From: Plasmopara viticola
Taxonomy: Eukaryota > Oomycota > Peronosporomycetes > Peronosporales > Peronosporaceae
Direction of reading: 5' to 3'
Length of the DNA: 64,000 nt
Assembly: GCA_001695595.3 (NCBI GenBank)
Contig: MBPM02000020.1
Coordinates: 620,001-684,000, forward strand
The position numbers and the translations under genes are program-made. The notes under the pieces are model-generated. The model was given only the letters and a program-made list of their open reading frames with translations. It was not told where the DNA came from and searched no databases. Positions 10,707 through 23,882 of this stretch are shown here, piece by piece (position 1 is the first letter of the stretch; each line of letters opens with the position of its first letter).

Positions 10707-12494
10707 TTATAGTAACATCGGATGTTGTGGGTCCACATGATTAATGAGCAAGTCCACAACCACTTCGAATGTGGTGAGATAATAGCCAAGCTCACCAGTG
10801 ATATCTTGAGGGTCGCACATAATTCGCAAAAACTCGCGCGTGATCCAAAGTTGTGACATATTGCTCATAACCAACACAAACAAGTGTACTGCAATAAACT
10901 CATCAGTAGTCATCGAAGGTCGCAACAACGTGTCCAACTCCTCAACCGACGTGAGACTGCATGTCGTGTCTTCAATCAATGACGAACGCGACGATCCACA
11001 CGTCTGGAAAACAGCTCCCGCAGCACGTGCTAAACACTTGAGCTTGTCGAGCGGTAAAGCGTACTCGTTCACACGCCGTAGCTCACGACGTGCATCTTCC
11101 CAATCTCTACCCGAGGCAGCAACGATATGCGGTGGCACACCAAAAAAGGACTGTGGTTTGGTCTGCAGCACCTTGATCTTGTTCTTGAGTGCGACCTCGT
11201 CTTCCCAGTCCGTAACAGTGTAGAGCGCTTCGTGAACGTGGTCCTCTAATGGAACAAGCACACGTTTCTGTACAAAGCCACATACGGCATGCTTCACTTC
11301 GTCCAGAAACTCGTCATAGTCTGAAGCGGAGCGATTCGAACGCGCAGAGGAGAGCCGACCCAAAAGCATCTCATTTTGCAGCATTTTTTTCTCAATTTCT
11401 CCCATTTTTCGCGATATCGTGTTTAAAAGCATCCGTGCCTTGAGTTGTGGCATGTATGCATGCTTCCCGTCGCGACTCGTGCTTGTGATAATGGTCACAA
11501 GTGACATGCAGGCAATCGAAACTGTATGACTAGGTGATGTGAAGATACTTGTCACAAGCTGAGATGCTTCCACTTGATTTTCGAGAAAATGACACGTGCA
11601 ATTAGTACGATAATACACGTCGCAATGGCGATGCACAGCTACAAATTCTTGCAATAATAGCACTGCCTTCCTCCTTCGAGGTCCCAGTGGTACTGGTGCG
11701 ACTAGTGCGGCTGTTTGTCGCAAAAACGAGTCAAAAACTACGCGTCTTTGTGTATTTAACGACCCTCGAAAATGAAAGAATTTTTTGGGAAGTCGGCAGC
11801 TCCTCAATTCTCGAAACGTGCCCCACAGTGGCCTTTTGACAGGTGCATCCACGATACTGATCTGCTGGATTTGCAAGTAAAATTGCGTCATCTCTTTAAG
11901 CGTCTTTTTGACCTCCCAGCGCTTCTTTGTCTCGGCATCTGATACTTTCAATACGAACAGTTCCTGGTTATCCACGATCTCTACCCTGATAACACGCACT
12001 ACCACCGCGTGACGGATATGCAGGTCCCAATACTCTCTCGACGCACTATGAGGGTCAAATGGCTCATGATCCAGCGACGTGCTGCGACTTCGTTTGCCAC
12101 AGCAACACACGCGCACGAACGAGGCAGAGGAGGTGTGCGGCAGCTTCTTTTTGAGAAGCTCGGACTGCTCTCGTGGTCCGAAGGCAGCGCCTAGCGCATT
12201 GGCATCGTCCTCGGTGTCACTTTCCTCTGCGTCACTAAAGTAAGAAAAGGACCTCTTTTCAGATTGGTCATCGTCATGAAAACCCTGAAGCTCCGTGTCT
12301 GCATCAACAGTGCGCGCGCGGCGACGTTTGCGCTGCGTGGCCTTCTGTTGCTGCACATGTGAGAGCTGCTCCACAAGGCACTGGCCGTCCATGAGGCGAT
12401 CCACAGTCGCAGGATCGAGCGCCAATTCAGCGCAATCCTCATCGCACAATAGCTCATCTGGCGCCAAACACGGTGATCCCATGAGCCCTTCCAT
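10707..12494 (-). CDS. PX-like and VPS9 domain protein, probable Rab5-type GEF
   Basis: Single-exon frame of 595 residues from an ATG at 12494. Residues 1-110 are charged and low-complexity with a basic patch (KRKRRRARR-like, near 54-61). Residues about 156-292 resemble a PX phosphoinositide-binding fold (strands around RVIRVEIVDN and FVLKVSD, then a long helix after RRVVFDSFLRQT). Residues about 470-590 fit a VPS9 domain: PLDKLKCLARAA, then TTDEF with the conserved Asp, then GELGYYLTTFEVVVDLL with the conserved Tyr. VPS9 proteins catalyse GDP/GTP exchange on Rab5-family GTPases at endosomes; a PX domain would place the protein on PI3P membranes. The VPS9 call is stronger than the PX call. 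A 71-nt hairpin lies downstream of the stop. Confidence 0.75.
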   Translation of the reverse strand: MEGLMGSPCLAPDELLCDEDCAELALDPATVDRLMDGQCLVEQLSHVQQQKATQRKRRRARTVDADTELQGFHDDDQSEKRSFSYFSDAEESDTEDDANALGAAFGPREQSELLKKKLPHTSSASFVRVCCCGKRSRSTSLDHEPFDPHSASREYWDLHIRHAVVVRVIRVEIVDNQELFVLKVSDAETKKRWEVKKTLKEMTQFYLQIQQISIVDAPVKRPLWGTFRELRSCRLPKKFFHFRGSLNTQRRVVFDSFLRQTAALVAPVPLGPRRRKAVLLLQEFVAVHRHCDVYYRTNCTCHFLENQVEASQLVTSIFTSPSHTVSIACMSLVTIITSTSRDGKHAYMPQLKARMLLNTISRKMGEIEKKMLQNEMLLGRLSSARSNRSASDYDEFLDEVKHAVCGFVQKRVLVPLEDHVHEALYTVTDWEDEVALKNKIKVLQTKPQSFFGVPPHIVAASGRDWEDARRELRRVNEYALPLDKLKCLARAAGAVFQTCGSSRSSLIEDTTCSLTSVEELDTLLRPSMTTDEFIAVHLFVLVMSNMSQLWITREFLRIMCDPQDITGELGYYLTTFEVVVDLLINHVDPQHPMLL

Positions 12495-12678
12495 GGTTGT
12501 GAATGTATCGTCAATTTTAAATGAGTCGCAGAAGATGATTTACATCGCCTTGTGAAACTTAATGAAATGGTGTCCTGTCTCTAAGTTAAAGCCACCTTTT
12601 TTTATCTTTTTAGTGACAATGAAGCTTGAAGTTTGTAAGGAAGTTTGCACGGTAGCCGATTTTGTATTTACATAAAAG

Positions 12679-13029
12679 ACACGATGGGTTTTTTCGGAAA
12701 AGGTTGGGGTGACGCCCTCCTTCCAAGCGCGGGGGCTAAATGCTCGCGCGCTTTGGGCAGGTGCTCTCGGGCATCTGCAGGTCTCTAACGAGTCTCACCC
12801 TCGACGCGACGTTCTCCAGCACCAGGGCGCCACCTGGGCTCTTACCAAGTCAGAACTACACAAAATAATGGAAGACCCTCACGGCCTCGGTACTGGCTGC
12901 ACTGCCCGCCAAACGAGGCCCGACGTATGCAAACACCACTCTATGCCGTGGACTAGCCATAGAGCCTAGCACGTGCATAACTTGGCAACGCGATAACGTA
13001 ATACAATACAATACAATACACGATGGGTT
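12679..13029 (+). mobile_element. SINE-like element, copy 1, with target-site duplications
   Basis: Body about 12691-13017 (327 bp), ending in a short tail of repeated AATAC. It is flanked by a 12-bp direct repeat, ACACGATGGGTT, at 12679-12690 and 13018-13029. It is collinear with the reverse complement of 23449-23773 and with 54953-55217. The simple 3' tail and long target duplication are marks of non-LTR, L1-type retroposition. No clear tRNA-like A/B boxes were seen, so the promoter type is open. Confidence 0.75.
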
Positions 13030-16000
13030 GGCGGATCATATGTGCACTCGTTTCACAAGTGTCGAGGTTTAAACGACTTGCGTTTGCCCGGTGGCTTTTC
13101 AGCTATGAGAATCGCAGTAATAAGGGTGCTTTTTCCGCAATGGCACCTTTGAGTTTATCGTACGTTGATTGCAACCAATTCCGATTCAGTCAATAACTGT
13201 ATTAGGTAAATGTATATGACCAAAAATACTACATCAGGCAACTGGCGTCGAATCGAAAAGATAGATGATTCTTCCACAAATCTTCACACAGAGCTAGCGA
13301 AACGGTCAACTGATTTATGCCATTTTTTTCAGCACTATTAGGCGTAGTGTCAAATTGAAAGCGTGAACGGATTCACGCAACACCTTGCGCACGGGAAGCC
13401 CGGAGGAAGATGCAAAATCTTGGTGAACGACCGACCAATATTTCCATCTAAAGGAGTTTGACGTATGCAATAAATCCAATAACAGCAAAGGGTGCTGCCG
13501 GTCGACTGGGTCATTTTACAATGACCAAGCCAACGCCGAAGGTGCTACTGCGCCGAAATCGGCGTATGCGCCTAAGGTTGTGTCGCACTAAGGCTGCACC
13601 TGTGTCAACGGTAGCGAACCTTAAAAATTTGCCTGTCAGAGAGCAAGGAAGGCTTCAGTCCGCCGCGGCGGAAAAAAACGCCTAATGTTTTACTTTGATC
13701 GGTAGTTTATTGTCATTTTTGCATTCGGGAAAAACTTATGGCGTCCATTAGAGCCGCGGAAGCGTCTTAGGTGAATGAAAAAGCTATCAAAACAACCTCA
13801 TCACCCGAGGACGCGCCTCTTGAACATTTGACCTGACGTCGGGCTTACCGATCACGCGAAAGACCTCGCTAGAAAGAACAAGATGTTTGGTGATTTCAAG
13901 GGGCAGACACCCGACTTAGAATGCCTTTCTTGATGAGGTTAGGGACCAGTGAAAAGAGCACGTAGTCAAATACGACAAATTTCGGAGTATCAATTGGGCA
14001 AGTACAGTAATCAGAGTCACCAACGCTGTGGGTGGTGAGCTATATGACTTAAACACCGCTACAAATTGCTGTCTTGTGAGACGTCTGCTCACTCTCTGGA
14101 CGACAACTTACTATCCGGCCGAAGAACGTCATGGCGCCGAGTAGTGCGCCTACCTGATACGCGAGCCTTGAGAGCTCTGAATACTTTTAGTGTGAGATCT
14201 GTGAATGGAAAAAAATCCAGTGATTCCAGCGCTAGCCCACGGCGGCCATTTGCATATTTAAAGTACCGTAAGAAATTTCTTAAAAGAATATTACTCGGCG
14301 TTTTAGAAAAGCTAAAGACGGGGGTGGTGTAGAACTGTAAGAGAAATTTTATGACCACCATAATTCGGCTGTAGAGCCTTTTCTAGGACCAGGCAAACCT
14401 TCAGAGTATAGCAAGCCGATACCCACCCCGCTTGGACGCGATAACTTTACGCCCGCGAGCTAAAAGTGCAATCTTCTTTATGAACAACTCACTTCCAAAA
14501 GGCCTTGGCTTTGACACTATGTCGAGCCAGGAGCTAATTTGCAATTTTAGTCAGGGTTTAGCTACGTCCCAGTGCGCCACGGCACACACCATTGTTTATA
14601 GCTTATGATCACAGGGTCATTTGAGCAGTATTTCTGCATCCGTCTGAATGGCTTCTGCGAATTCTGCAAGGCAGTAGAATCGCATTACTTAACAAAAATA
14701 TCTTGGCCACCTTTACTCTACATTTCGCTGGCTGTGACGGAGTAGACCATTCCTAACCTTGCACATCCTTCATGAGGAGCGGTGCCTCCTGCACAGTCGA
14801 GTGTCCAGACCGCAGTTCTTCGGGACGACCCGGACCCTTGAAGAAGAGATACACTCTTTTGGCCATGTAATCCATGCTCCGCACAGTCGGACGGATAGCT
14901 GCCCGTCTCTTAAAGTTGCGTCGACGTCCTTCGTAGTGAGCTTCGATCGGCTAGCAGCTCAAAGCGCACAGCCTTTTACAGTATGTGGCCACTCGGTTTA
15001 ATGTGGTGGCCACGGACAGTATCAGCCGCCGTACGGTTACCTGTACTCACCTTACCAGCAAGGTGACGCGTAGAAACAAGGCTTCGAAGAGTTTTGGAAC
15101 ATCTTCGGTCTCATGTGAGACCACGGTCTTAAGGTAAAACTACGTCCGAAAATGGCTTACAAAAATTACAAGGTGCGTCAATATTGTCGCGAGACGGTCG
15201 ATGTCGTACGTCAATCCATGTCTTTTTAAAAGCTCAAAAAGACAGTGAGATGGCTTTTCTTTTCAAAGTGTACCAAGCAAACCCCAGTTTCCAAGTACTT
15301 TATCAACATCATCAACACATATAGATTCTTTCTTCGTATTTGGCTGAAAAAGTCTGCTTATCGCAAGTGAATACAACTGCATCCCTTGCCCTACTATTTA
15401 TGTTCAGTCGACCGCTCGCGGTTTCCGATAACAACTTCGGTAAGGATGGTCGAGTTCTAACAAGAAAAGAGCTTTCTGGGCCTCTTCTTACTTTCTGTAA
15501 ATAGCATTTCACCTCAAAGAGTAAGCGGAGCTATATCTCTCTTTTCTACATATAAGGGTGTGCATTCCGTAGATGCGTACATTGCATTGTTGAATGCAAA
15601 CCCAGCTGAGAAATCTTGTTGGCTTACAAATGTGGCGTCTCAGCGCACGTAGTGCGTAGTGTGTCATCTAGTAAATGGCTGACTCATTTCGACTGGCTAT
15701 TTGTCTGTGAATAATCTGCTGTAGATAACCATAAGCGGGCTCCCAATAGCTGGTCATGAATTGTTGGAGCGCAGCGGGTGTATATCCAACACCATCGCGT
15801 CCGAAAGTTTATACTATATTGGTAAACAGCCTCGCTGTTAAGGGCTACCGAAAGCACCATTTTGCTTAGGCGGTAAACGAACGTCACAGACCGCGTCGTC
15901 ATCAACTTTCGGCAAGTCAAAAACATATTCAATATTTGGGGTCTTTAAGCACTTTGCGGGTAGATGCAGGCTCTGGTGAGAGATCAACGAGTGAGATGTT

Positions 16001-17190
16001 AAGCAAGTCCTCATATGCTGGTCTATTATGGGATCACCAATATGCTGTGGAGATCAAAGAAAAAGGTTTTCTCCTAGACCGAATCGCCGCATATAGGAGC
16101 GTCATGTGTATTCTTAACCTTTTTAGTACGTCAGGCCTTTGTCGCTCAGAACAGTGACTTCGGGTGGAAGGGCTAGATAAACCCTGTAGTGCAGCAAATT
16201 GTTTACCGATGCGACTACGATCGCTGTCGAGAAATCCAGCCACTTGACTTTGACACTGCGATAAAAGATTGGCACGATTGTTTTCGACAAATGAACTTCC
16301 AACCATGCTGGGGTTTTGGGCCGACTCATTATCTGGCCTGCACAACCGCGTACTATCAAAAACACTAAAAAATATTCCAAAGGCTTGTATTTAACGCGAA
16401 GGTTCTGTTCGCAAAAAATGCTAGCGATCTTGTCATTTTTAGGCGTATTTTTTTACTGTCCTCAGGGGTGCACTATATGAGTAAGCCACAAAGAGCTTGA
16501 GCCTGGAATACGCACTAGAAACTTTTTAATGTGTACATCATCTCAATTTGAATCTTATCTTAAACGGTAGCTTTCGGCAGCTTAGGCTACCTAGATAAGA
16601 GTGCGATGACTCGCTTACGTACGTTCTCTTCGAGCTGCAATAATGAAGCTTCACAAACGACGCTAAACGGCTTTATTTTATCGGGCAGATGTAGGAATGA
16701 AACCTTATAAAGGTTTCTAACGATGCCATCAAAAGCATCCAAAACCTGACTCTCTCAACACCACTCATTGCCCTAATTTGATAGCTGATGTCGTGGTTTT
16801 CAGCCAATCAAATTTTGAATAGCAGCTAAGCTCTACGAGCTTTTATCACCTAACTACCCACTCCGCGTGCATTGACAAGACCTCGCCCTTGATGCCTTGG
16901 CTAAAAGTCAGCCTCGCCGCTCACGGCATACCGCAAGCCCTATCTCCTGCGAGAACAATGTCTTATATGCTACTCCACGCACAGTAAGTGGGCTATTCGC
17001 TAGGGCTATTGGCCTAGAGCACAAATGATATGCAGCGAGTGCTGTGACATACGAGCACCTCACATACTACCCCATACGCGGTAATACAGCCCCAGCTATA
17101 CTATGTTGGTTTGACGTTAATTATGCTATCATTGTCATTCAGCAAATGATGCATACTTTGAGCGTCGCTCAGTAATTATTGAGCCACTTA
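13030..17190. other. Gene-poor, repeat-like stretch
   Basis: No gene supported. Several frames of 70-100 codons exist (for example 13458-13685, 14066-14332, 16123-16380) but none shows a recognisable domain. The region is probably old transposon debris, consistent with the gypsy protease relic just to its right. Confidence 0.4.
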
Positions 17191-17196
17191 ATGCTT

Positions 17197-17640
17197 CGAA
17201 CTCTTGTCTATTCCCAGCGCTTAAACGTCCACCACGTTTACCGGTTCAATCCAGTGTAGCGCCTCTTTAAAAGAGAGCGGTCTATGACTAACCAAAGCTT
17301 CACTAGGATCAAAGCGTTTTATGTAGAGCCTTAGCCTTGCCGTACCCAGGAGAAGGTCACAAGTCCACTACCAAGCAGCGTTCGGCGCTAACAAAGTTGA
17401 AATGTTTCACACCCAAATCAATGGGATCAAGGCCCTTGATCCTGTCGCTAACACGACGATGACAACGGCATGTTTGTGCTCTACAGCTTTCGTATATTAA
17501 AGCGCCGATAGCAATAGGAGGACGCCCGAAGTTAAAGACGATTGCCTTCGAAAGCAACACGTTAGAATTGGAAGCTCCACCCTTGGCATATTGTTTTTTA
17601 AATCGTTGGAACGAAGGCCAGTAGACCGTCAATATTTCTT
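17197..17640 (-). mobile_element. Ty3/gypsy aspartic protease relic
   Basis: The minus-strand frame ending at 17357 contains DLGVKHFNFVSAERCLVVDL, matching the conserved C-terminal part of the gypsy-type protease of oomycete elements. Downstream frames (DLLLGTARLRL) correspond to the D(L/I)ILGM.WL stretch that usually follows, in a shifted frame. The expected D(S/T)GA catalytic triad is degenerate here. No intact gag or pol was found around it. Confidence 0.55.
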
Positions 17641-17649
17641 AAAAGCTCA

Positions 17650-19254
17650 ACAGAACTCAAAATCAGACCACCCTGCGCTTACTGGGTGTTGCCACTTATT
17701 AATATACAGTATGGATTTTGTGCTTCCTGAACCTTGGCGCGCTTGGCGCAAAAAACATTTTATATGCAGCTGGCGGGTATCACCGCACGATGTTTTTCCA
17801 AATGCTATCTCCTCATAGCTGATATCTATGGTAACCAGACCGCACGATGGGCCCTGCGAGCCTCCTCTTAATAATGCCGGCTTGAAACCCAAGTCGACAT
17901 TGAGTGCCGATTCAATGACAAAATAAGTCGGGTTGAATATAAACATTTTTGTCTCGTGCATTATCTTTCCATGAAGACAATGAACGCAACCCTCGGAGAG
18001 AGAATGTCATTTTTAAAAGCATAAATTGTAGCTCCAAGACAAAATCCACACCAACATTTTCTTTTTTTGGCTGCAAGAATGCATAGTCATACATGGTAGG
18101 CATATTGGGGAGGCGAAATGACTTGCGGCAGCTGGCAGTTTAGCTTATCCCAGATGACCGGGCATTGCATGTCTCATACCTAGGCAAGATCCACTCTCTG
18201 TTGCTCCATCCGCGTTATCATGACCTCTCCCAGAGTGCGAGTTTATTTCGCTCCTTTTCATTAAAAGGTCTTAACGCTCACTGATCGCGCTGGGCCTTTG
18301 TGCAATCAAACGTTGCAACCCCTTGGAACCAGCCGAGACTATCGGACGTTTTATAAAAATGATCATGGAGTTCCACTTTGATATAAGGCGAATGAAGTAT
18401 AGTTTGACCGCAAGTGATGTCAGGTGATGCAGGACTGACATAGGTATATGCTTAAAGAAAACGTGAAGTTAAGTATGTGGTCTTCAAAATCAATAAAAGT
18501 CGCAGATCGCTATCTGCTTGACTTTAAAAGCTAGTTTTAGGCTTAAAGCCAAGACCTAATGCGCTAACATCTCCAAAATTAGATTTGCCGAAACAACGTA
18601 AGGTTTACAATTACAATAAGCATTATTCATTAGATTATTTACTACTTTTCTATTAGCTCATGTGTACTAAGTATGACGCTTTTATTGATGCAAGAATCAT
18701 CATATGACTTATAATTACGGCCAACTGGAGCGACACACGAAATTGTGTGGACTCGCAAAGCACCGCAAAAACAATAACAGTAGGATTTATATTACTGAAA
18801 CGTGATAATTAATTTCCTTATATATTGGTTGCTTTTATCGTGATCTCCGCCAGCCCAAGCAAAAAAGTTACTGGATCTCTAGTTGACGCCACCAAGCTCT
18901 GGACCGCACTTCTCTCTGAAATCGCGCCATCCATGCCTGCACCCAAAGAGTTGCCACTCACTTACTAGATGTGTCATGATATGTTTCGGCTTTTGTTGGT
19001 AACAATAATCATCCTCTTTGTAACAATTATGTAGACAAGGCGAAATGTTTATACACTTTATCAAGGGATTTTTTTTATTACTGCCACTTAATTTATTTGA
19101 TGTATAGTCGTTCCATTTTTGATTAGACTGCAGCGGTAAAATACTTTTCGGTAAATTATCTAATGTCGTATTACTGCTTACGTTGCTCCAAGAGGCAGGT
19201 CTCATACCCTAATACTCGAAAGCCGGATAACGCGTGCACGTCGATCCTGCAGTA
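17650..19254. other. No gene recognised upstream of the first B56 gene
   Basis: AT-rich sequence with stops in all frames. The last few hundred bases should hold the promoter of the B56 gene starting at 19255, but no element was identified with confidence. Confidence 0.4.
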
Positions 19255-21029
19255 ATGGCGTCCATGGCGGCCAACGGGACGATCAAGCTGGGTGAGCTGC
19301 CGGCGCTAGAAGACGTACCCCCGAATGAGCGCATGCGGCTCTTTCGTCAAAAGCTTAAGCTCTGTTGTGTACTGTACGATTTTTCCGATATGCGAAAGCA
19401 CGTGCGTGAGAAGGAGGCCAAACGCAACGCACTGTTGCAGATTGTCGAATATATATCAGCAGGCAAAGTGGCTTGGGATCCCTCCGTGGTAGCAGAGTTG
19501 CTCGAATGTGTGGGATCAAATATCTTTCGTCACTTAGGGCGCAGCTCTAATACATTGATGGCTAGCGCTAATGGCGGCGCGGAAGGTTGAATAGTAGACA
19601 CTTTTCTTCTCGATACTTGCTGCACTAATGTACCTTCTTCTTTTTCTCTTTCAGCTGGACCAGAGGACGATGAGCCAATGCTAGAGCCTTCTTGGCCGCA
19701 CATGCAGTTAGTGTACGAGATTTTGTTGCGCTTTGTGTTGTCAAAAGAGGTCGACTCCAGGACGGCCAAGGAATACTTTAGCAAAAAATTCATGATCAGG
19801 CTGCTTAATTTGTTTGATTCCGAAGATCCGAGGGAGAGGGACTACTTAAAGGTAGCGTCAATGGTCTTGATTATCGATTATCGAGGCGTTCAGCTGATCA
19901 ACGTTTGTTCCGCTAATCACAGACGATTCTCCACCGCATTTACGGCAAGTCGATGGCACTTCGTTCGTTTATTCGCCGCTCGATCAACGACATGTTCTAC
20001 ACTTTCGTGTACGAAACGGAATCGTTGCAGGGCGTGGGTGAGTTACTGGAAATTTTAGGAAGGTCTGTTATGGTCATCATCACTATTCGATTGAGTTTCC
20101 TTTTTGGTTAACGTGCATCTCACCCTTTCTTCGTGTTGCCTATTTGGCTGCAGTATTATCAATGGTTTCGCACTTCCACTGAAACCGGAGCACCAGAATT
20201 TTTTAGAACGCGCCCTGATTCCGCTTCACACGGCACGCATTTTAGAGTTTTTGTGATTCTGATCGTCGAATTTTTCAATACTTACTATGTGTGTTTCTAT
20301 CGTTATTTTTTACAGGCTGGAAATCTTGCCATGTTTCACCAGCAACTAGCCTATTGCACGACGCAATTTGTCGAAAAAGACCCACAGACTGCCGAGTCGA
20401 TTATCATGGGGCTGCTTAAGTACTGGCCAGTAACTGCGAGTGCAAAAGAGGTTTGTTCGTCTCATGGCTTTTCATCAGGTTCGCATCCGATCCGTGACAT
20501 CCATTCATTCTGTCGCCCGCATAGATTTTATTTCTAAATGAGCTCGAGGAGATCATAGAAATGATACAGATGGAACAGTTTGCGGTGGTCATGCGGCCCT
20601 TGTTTTTGCGGGTATCGCAGGCCGTATGCAGCAGCCACTTTCAAGTCTCTCAACGGGCGTTATATTTATGGAATAATGAGGCTCTCGTGCGGCTCGTTAG
20701 TGCGCGGCGTGCTGAGATCTTACCGCTGATTTTTGGAGCGATGTACCGCAATTGTGAAAATCACTGGCATAGTACGGTGCAGACATTAACATACAACGTG
20801 CTTAAACTCTTTATGGAAATGGACTCGCAGCTCTTTGATCAGTGCTCGGCGCAATTTGAGGAGCGGGAAGGAAGGTGAGCTTTTTTTTGTGTTGTATAGG
20901 GTACTTGATGTCCTGCATTTCCCGACAATTGCAATTGTGCCATTTTGCTCATGTACTCTCAGGGCGCAGCAGACGACGGAACAGCGCCGACTTAAGTGGA
21001 CAGCCTTAGAACACCGCTTGCAGGCGTAA
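19255..21029 (+). CDS. PP2A regulatory subunit B56 (B'-type), paralogue 1
   Basis: Seven-exon model: 19255-19585, 19655-19851, 19923-20062, 20154-20232, 20316-20450, 20525-20874, 20963-21029; 432 residues, all phases consistent. B56 subunits direct the PP2A catalytic core to substrates through HEAT-like helical repeats. Visible family landmarks in order: [63 protein letters not shown], the [19 protein letters not shown] stretch, [32 protein letters not shown] and [10 protein letters not shown] near the C-terminus. The start at 19255 is the first ATG of the open frame. Intron 4 (20233-20315) needs a GC donor rather than GT; it is the only choice that keeps phase and restores family length. A second B56 gene lies 4.6 kb away in opposite orientation. 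Confidence 0.9.
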
Positions 21030-21506
21030 GAGACAATGTGACGGAAGCGTAACACCGCTTTTGATCGCTGGTGCGACTACCAAATGGTGACAATTCCACA
21101 ATCCACGCGATATTCACCTGGCGGACGCTAGAATAGAAGGTTTTCACCGTGAAGAGCCCCATCTTACAGTAATAGGCAGGTTGGTCAAGAAGGACAAACC
21201 TGATGTTGGAGACGGACGCTTTCTAGTTAGCTACGCACTCCAACTCTTGTTGTCGTCTTTCATATTCTCGCGTAAGCAATATTGTACGCTTGATTTGTAA
21301 CCTTATACTAAAAATCAATTGTAAGGAGACATCATGTTTTACAATTCGCATAATGAGGTTGTATACTATTTTGAATCGTTGTCTCGGTATATTTTATCGT
21401 ATACAGCTATTGCTTTCTAATAATTCCTTTTGTAGCAACCCTCTCTTAGCCGATTATCTTCAAACCTCGGGTGTGTGGTCCTCATTATCTCCCCCCTTCG
21501 AGACCG
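21030..21506. other. Intergenic, B56 paralogue 1 to ATP synthase beta
   Basis: No gene seen. The region should include the B56 3' UTR and the upstream part of the ATP synthase beta promoter. Confidence 0.5.
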
Positions 21507-21520
21507 CTTCATTTTCGCTT
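21507..21520 (+). promoter_or_regulatory. Oomycete-type initiator-like element before ATP synthase beta
   Basis: CTTCATTTTCGCTT resembles the oomycete transcription-initiator consensus (TCATTY core followed by a pyrimidine-rich flank). It lies about 50 bp before the ATG at 21568. A second TCATT-like motif is at 21481. Assigned by similarity only. Confidence 0.35.
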
Positions 21521-21567
21521 TGGGTCGCAGTTCAAGCCTCAGTTTCAAGAAAAGGAGTTACTTAAAA

Positions 21568-23163
<1,596 letters not shown>

Positions 23164-23436
23164 TTGACGCGGTTTGAATTGCAGAGCGAAACTTGGGCCA
23201 TCTTACCCTTTGAAATGCAACGTCTTTTGCGCAGAGACTAAGAGTTGGACGAGGAAAGACACTAAAGAAACTCGAGCAGGTCTTTGAGTTTGTAACTTGA
23301 CTTCGCTCTTGTATTTTTTCTGCGTTTTACTTGCACACAGCATGTGTAACTTGTGACTTTTTACTCAAAACCACCATTTGGATCTTGTGGGCTTAATTAA
23401 TTAGAGCACTTAAGAACAAATGAAAAAATGCTTTCT

Positions 23437-23785
23437 TGAAAAGCAATATTGTATTGTATTGTATTACGTTATCGCGTGCCAAGTTATGCACGTGCTAGGC
23501 TCTATGGCTAGTCCACGGCATAGAGTGGTGTCCGCATACGTCGGGTCTCGTTCGGCGGGCAGTGCAGCCAGCACCGAAGCCGTGAGGGTCTTCCATTATT
23601 TTGTGTACTTCTGATTTGGTAAGAGCCCAGGTGGCGCCCTAGTGCTGGAGACCGTCGCGTCGAGGGTGAGACTCGTTAGAGACCTGCAGATGCCCGAGAG
23701 CACCTGCCCGAAGCGCGCGAGCATTTAGCCCCCGCGCTTGGAAGGAGGGCGTCACCCCAACCTTTTCCGAAAATGAAAAGCAATA
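23437..23785 (-). mobile_element. SINE-like element, copy 2, inverted, with target-site duplications
   Basis: The body at about 23449-23773 (325 bp) is the reverse complement of copy 1 at 12691-13017, with the AATAC-type tail at its left end. The flanking direct repeat TGAAAAGCAATA occurs at 23437-23448 and 23774-23785. It is full length and inserted between the ATP synthase beta and bS18 genes. Confidence 0.75.
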
Positions 23786-23882
23786 ATTAGAGAATAAACA
23801 CAGATTTATAGCGTCTACTGATTTCGGTTATGATCCCCATGACTGGAGCGTATTCCAGAGGAATTGGCCTAGCCAGCCACTT

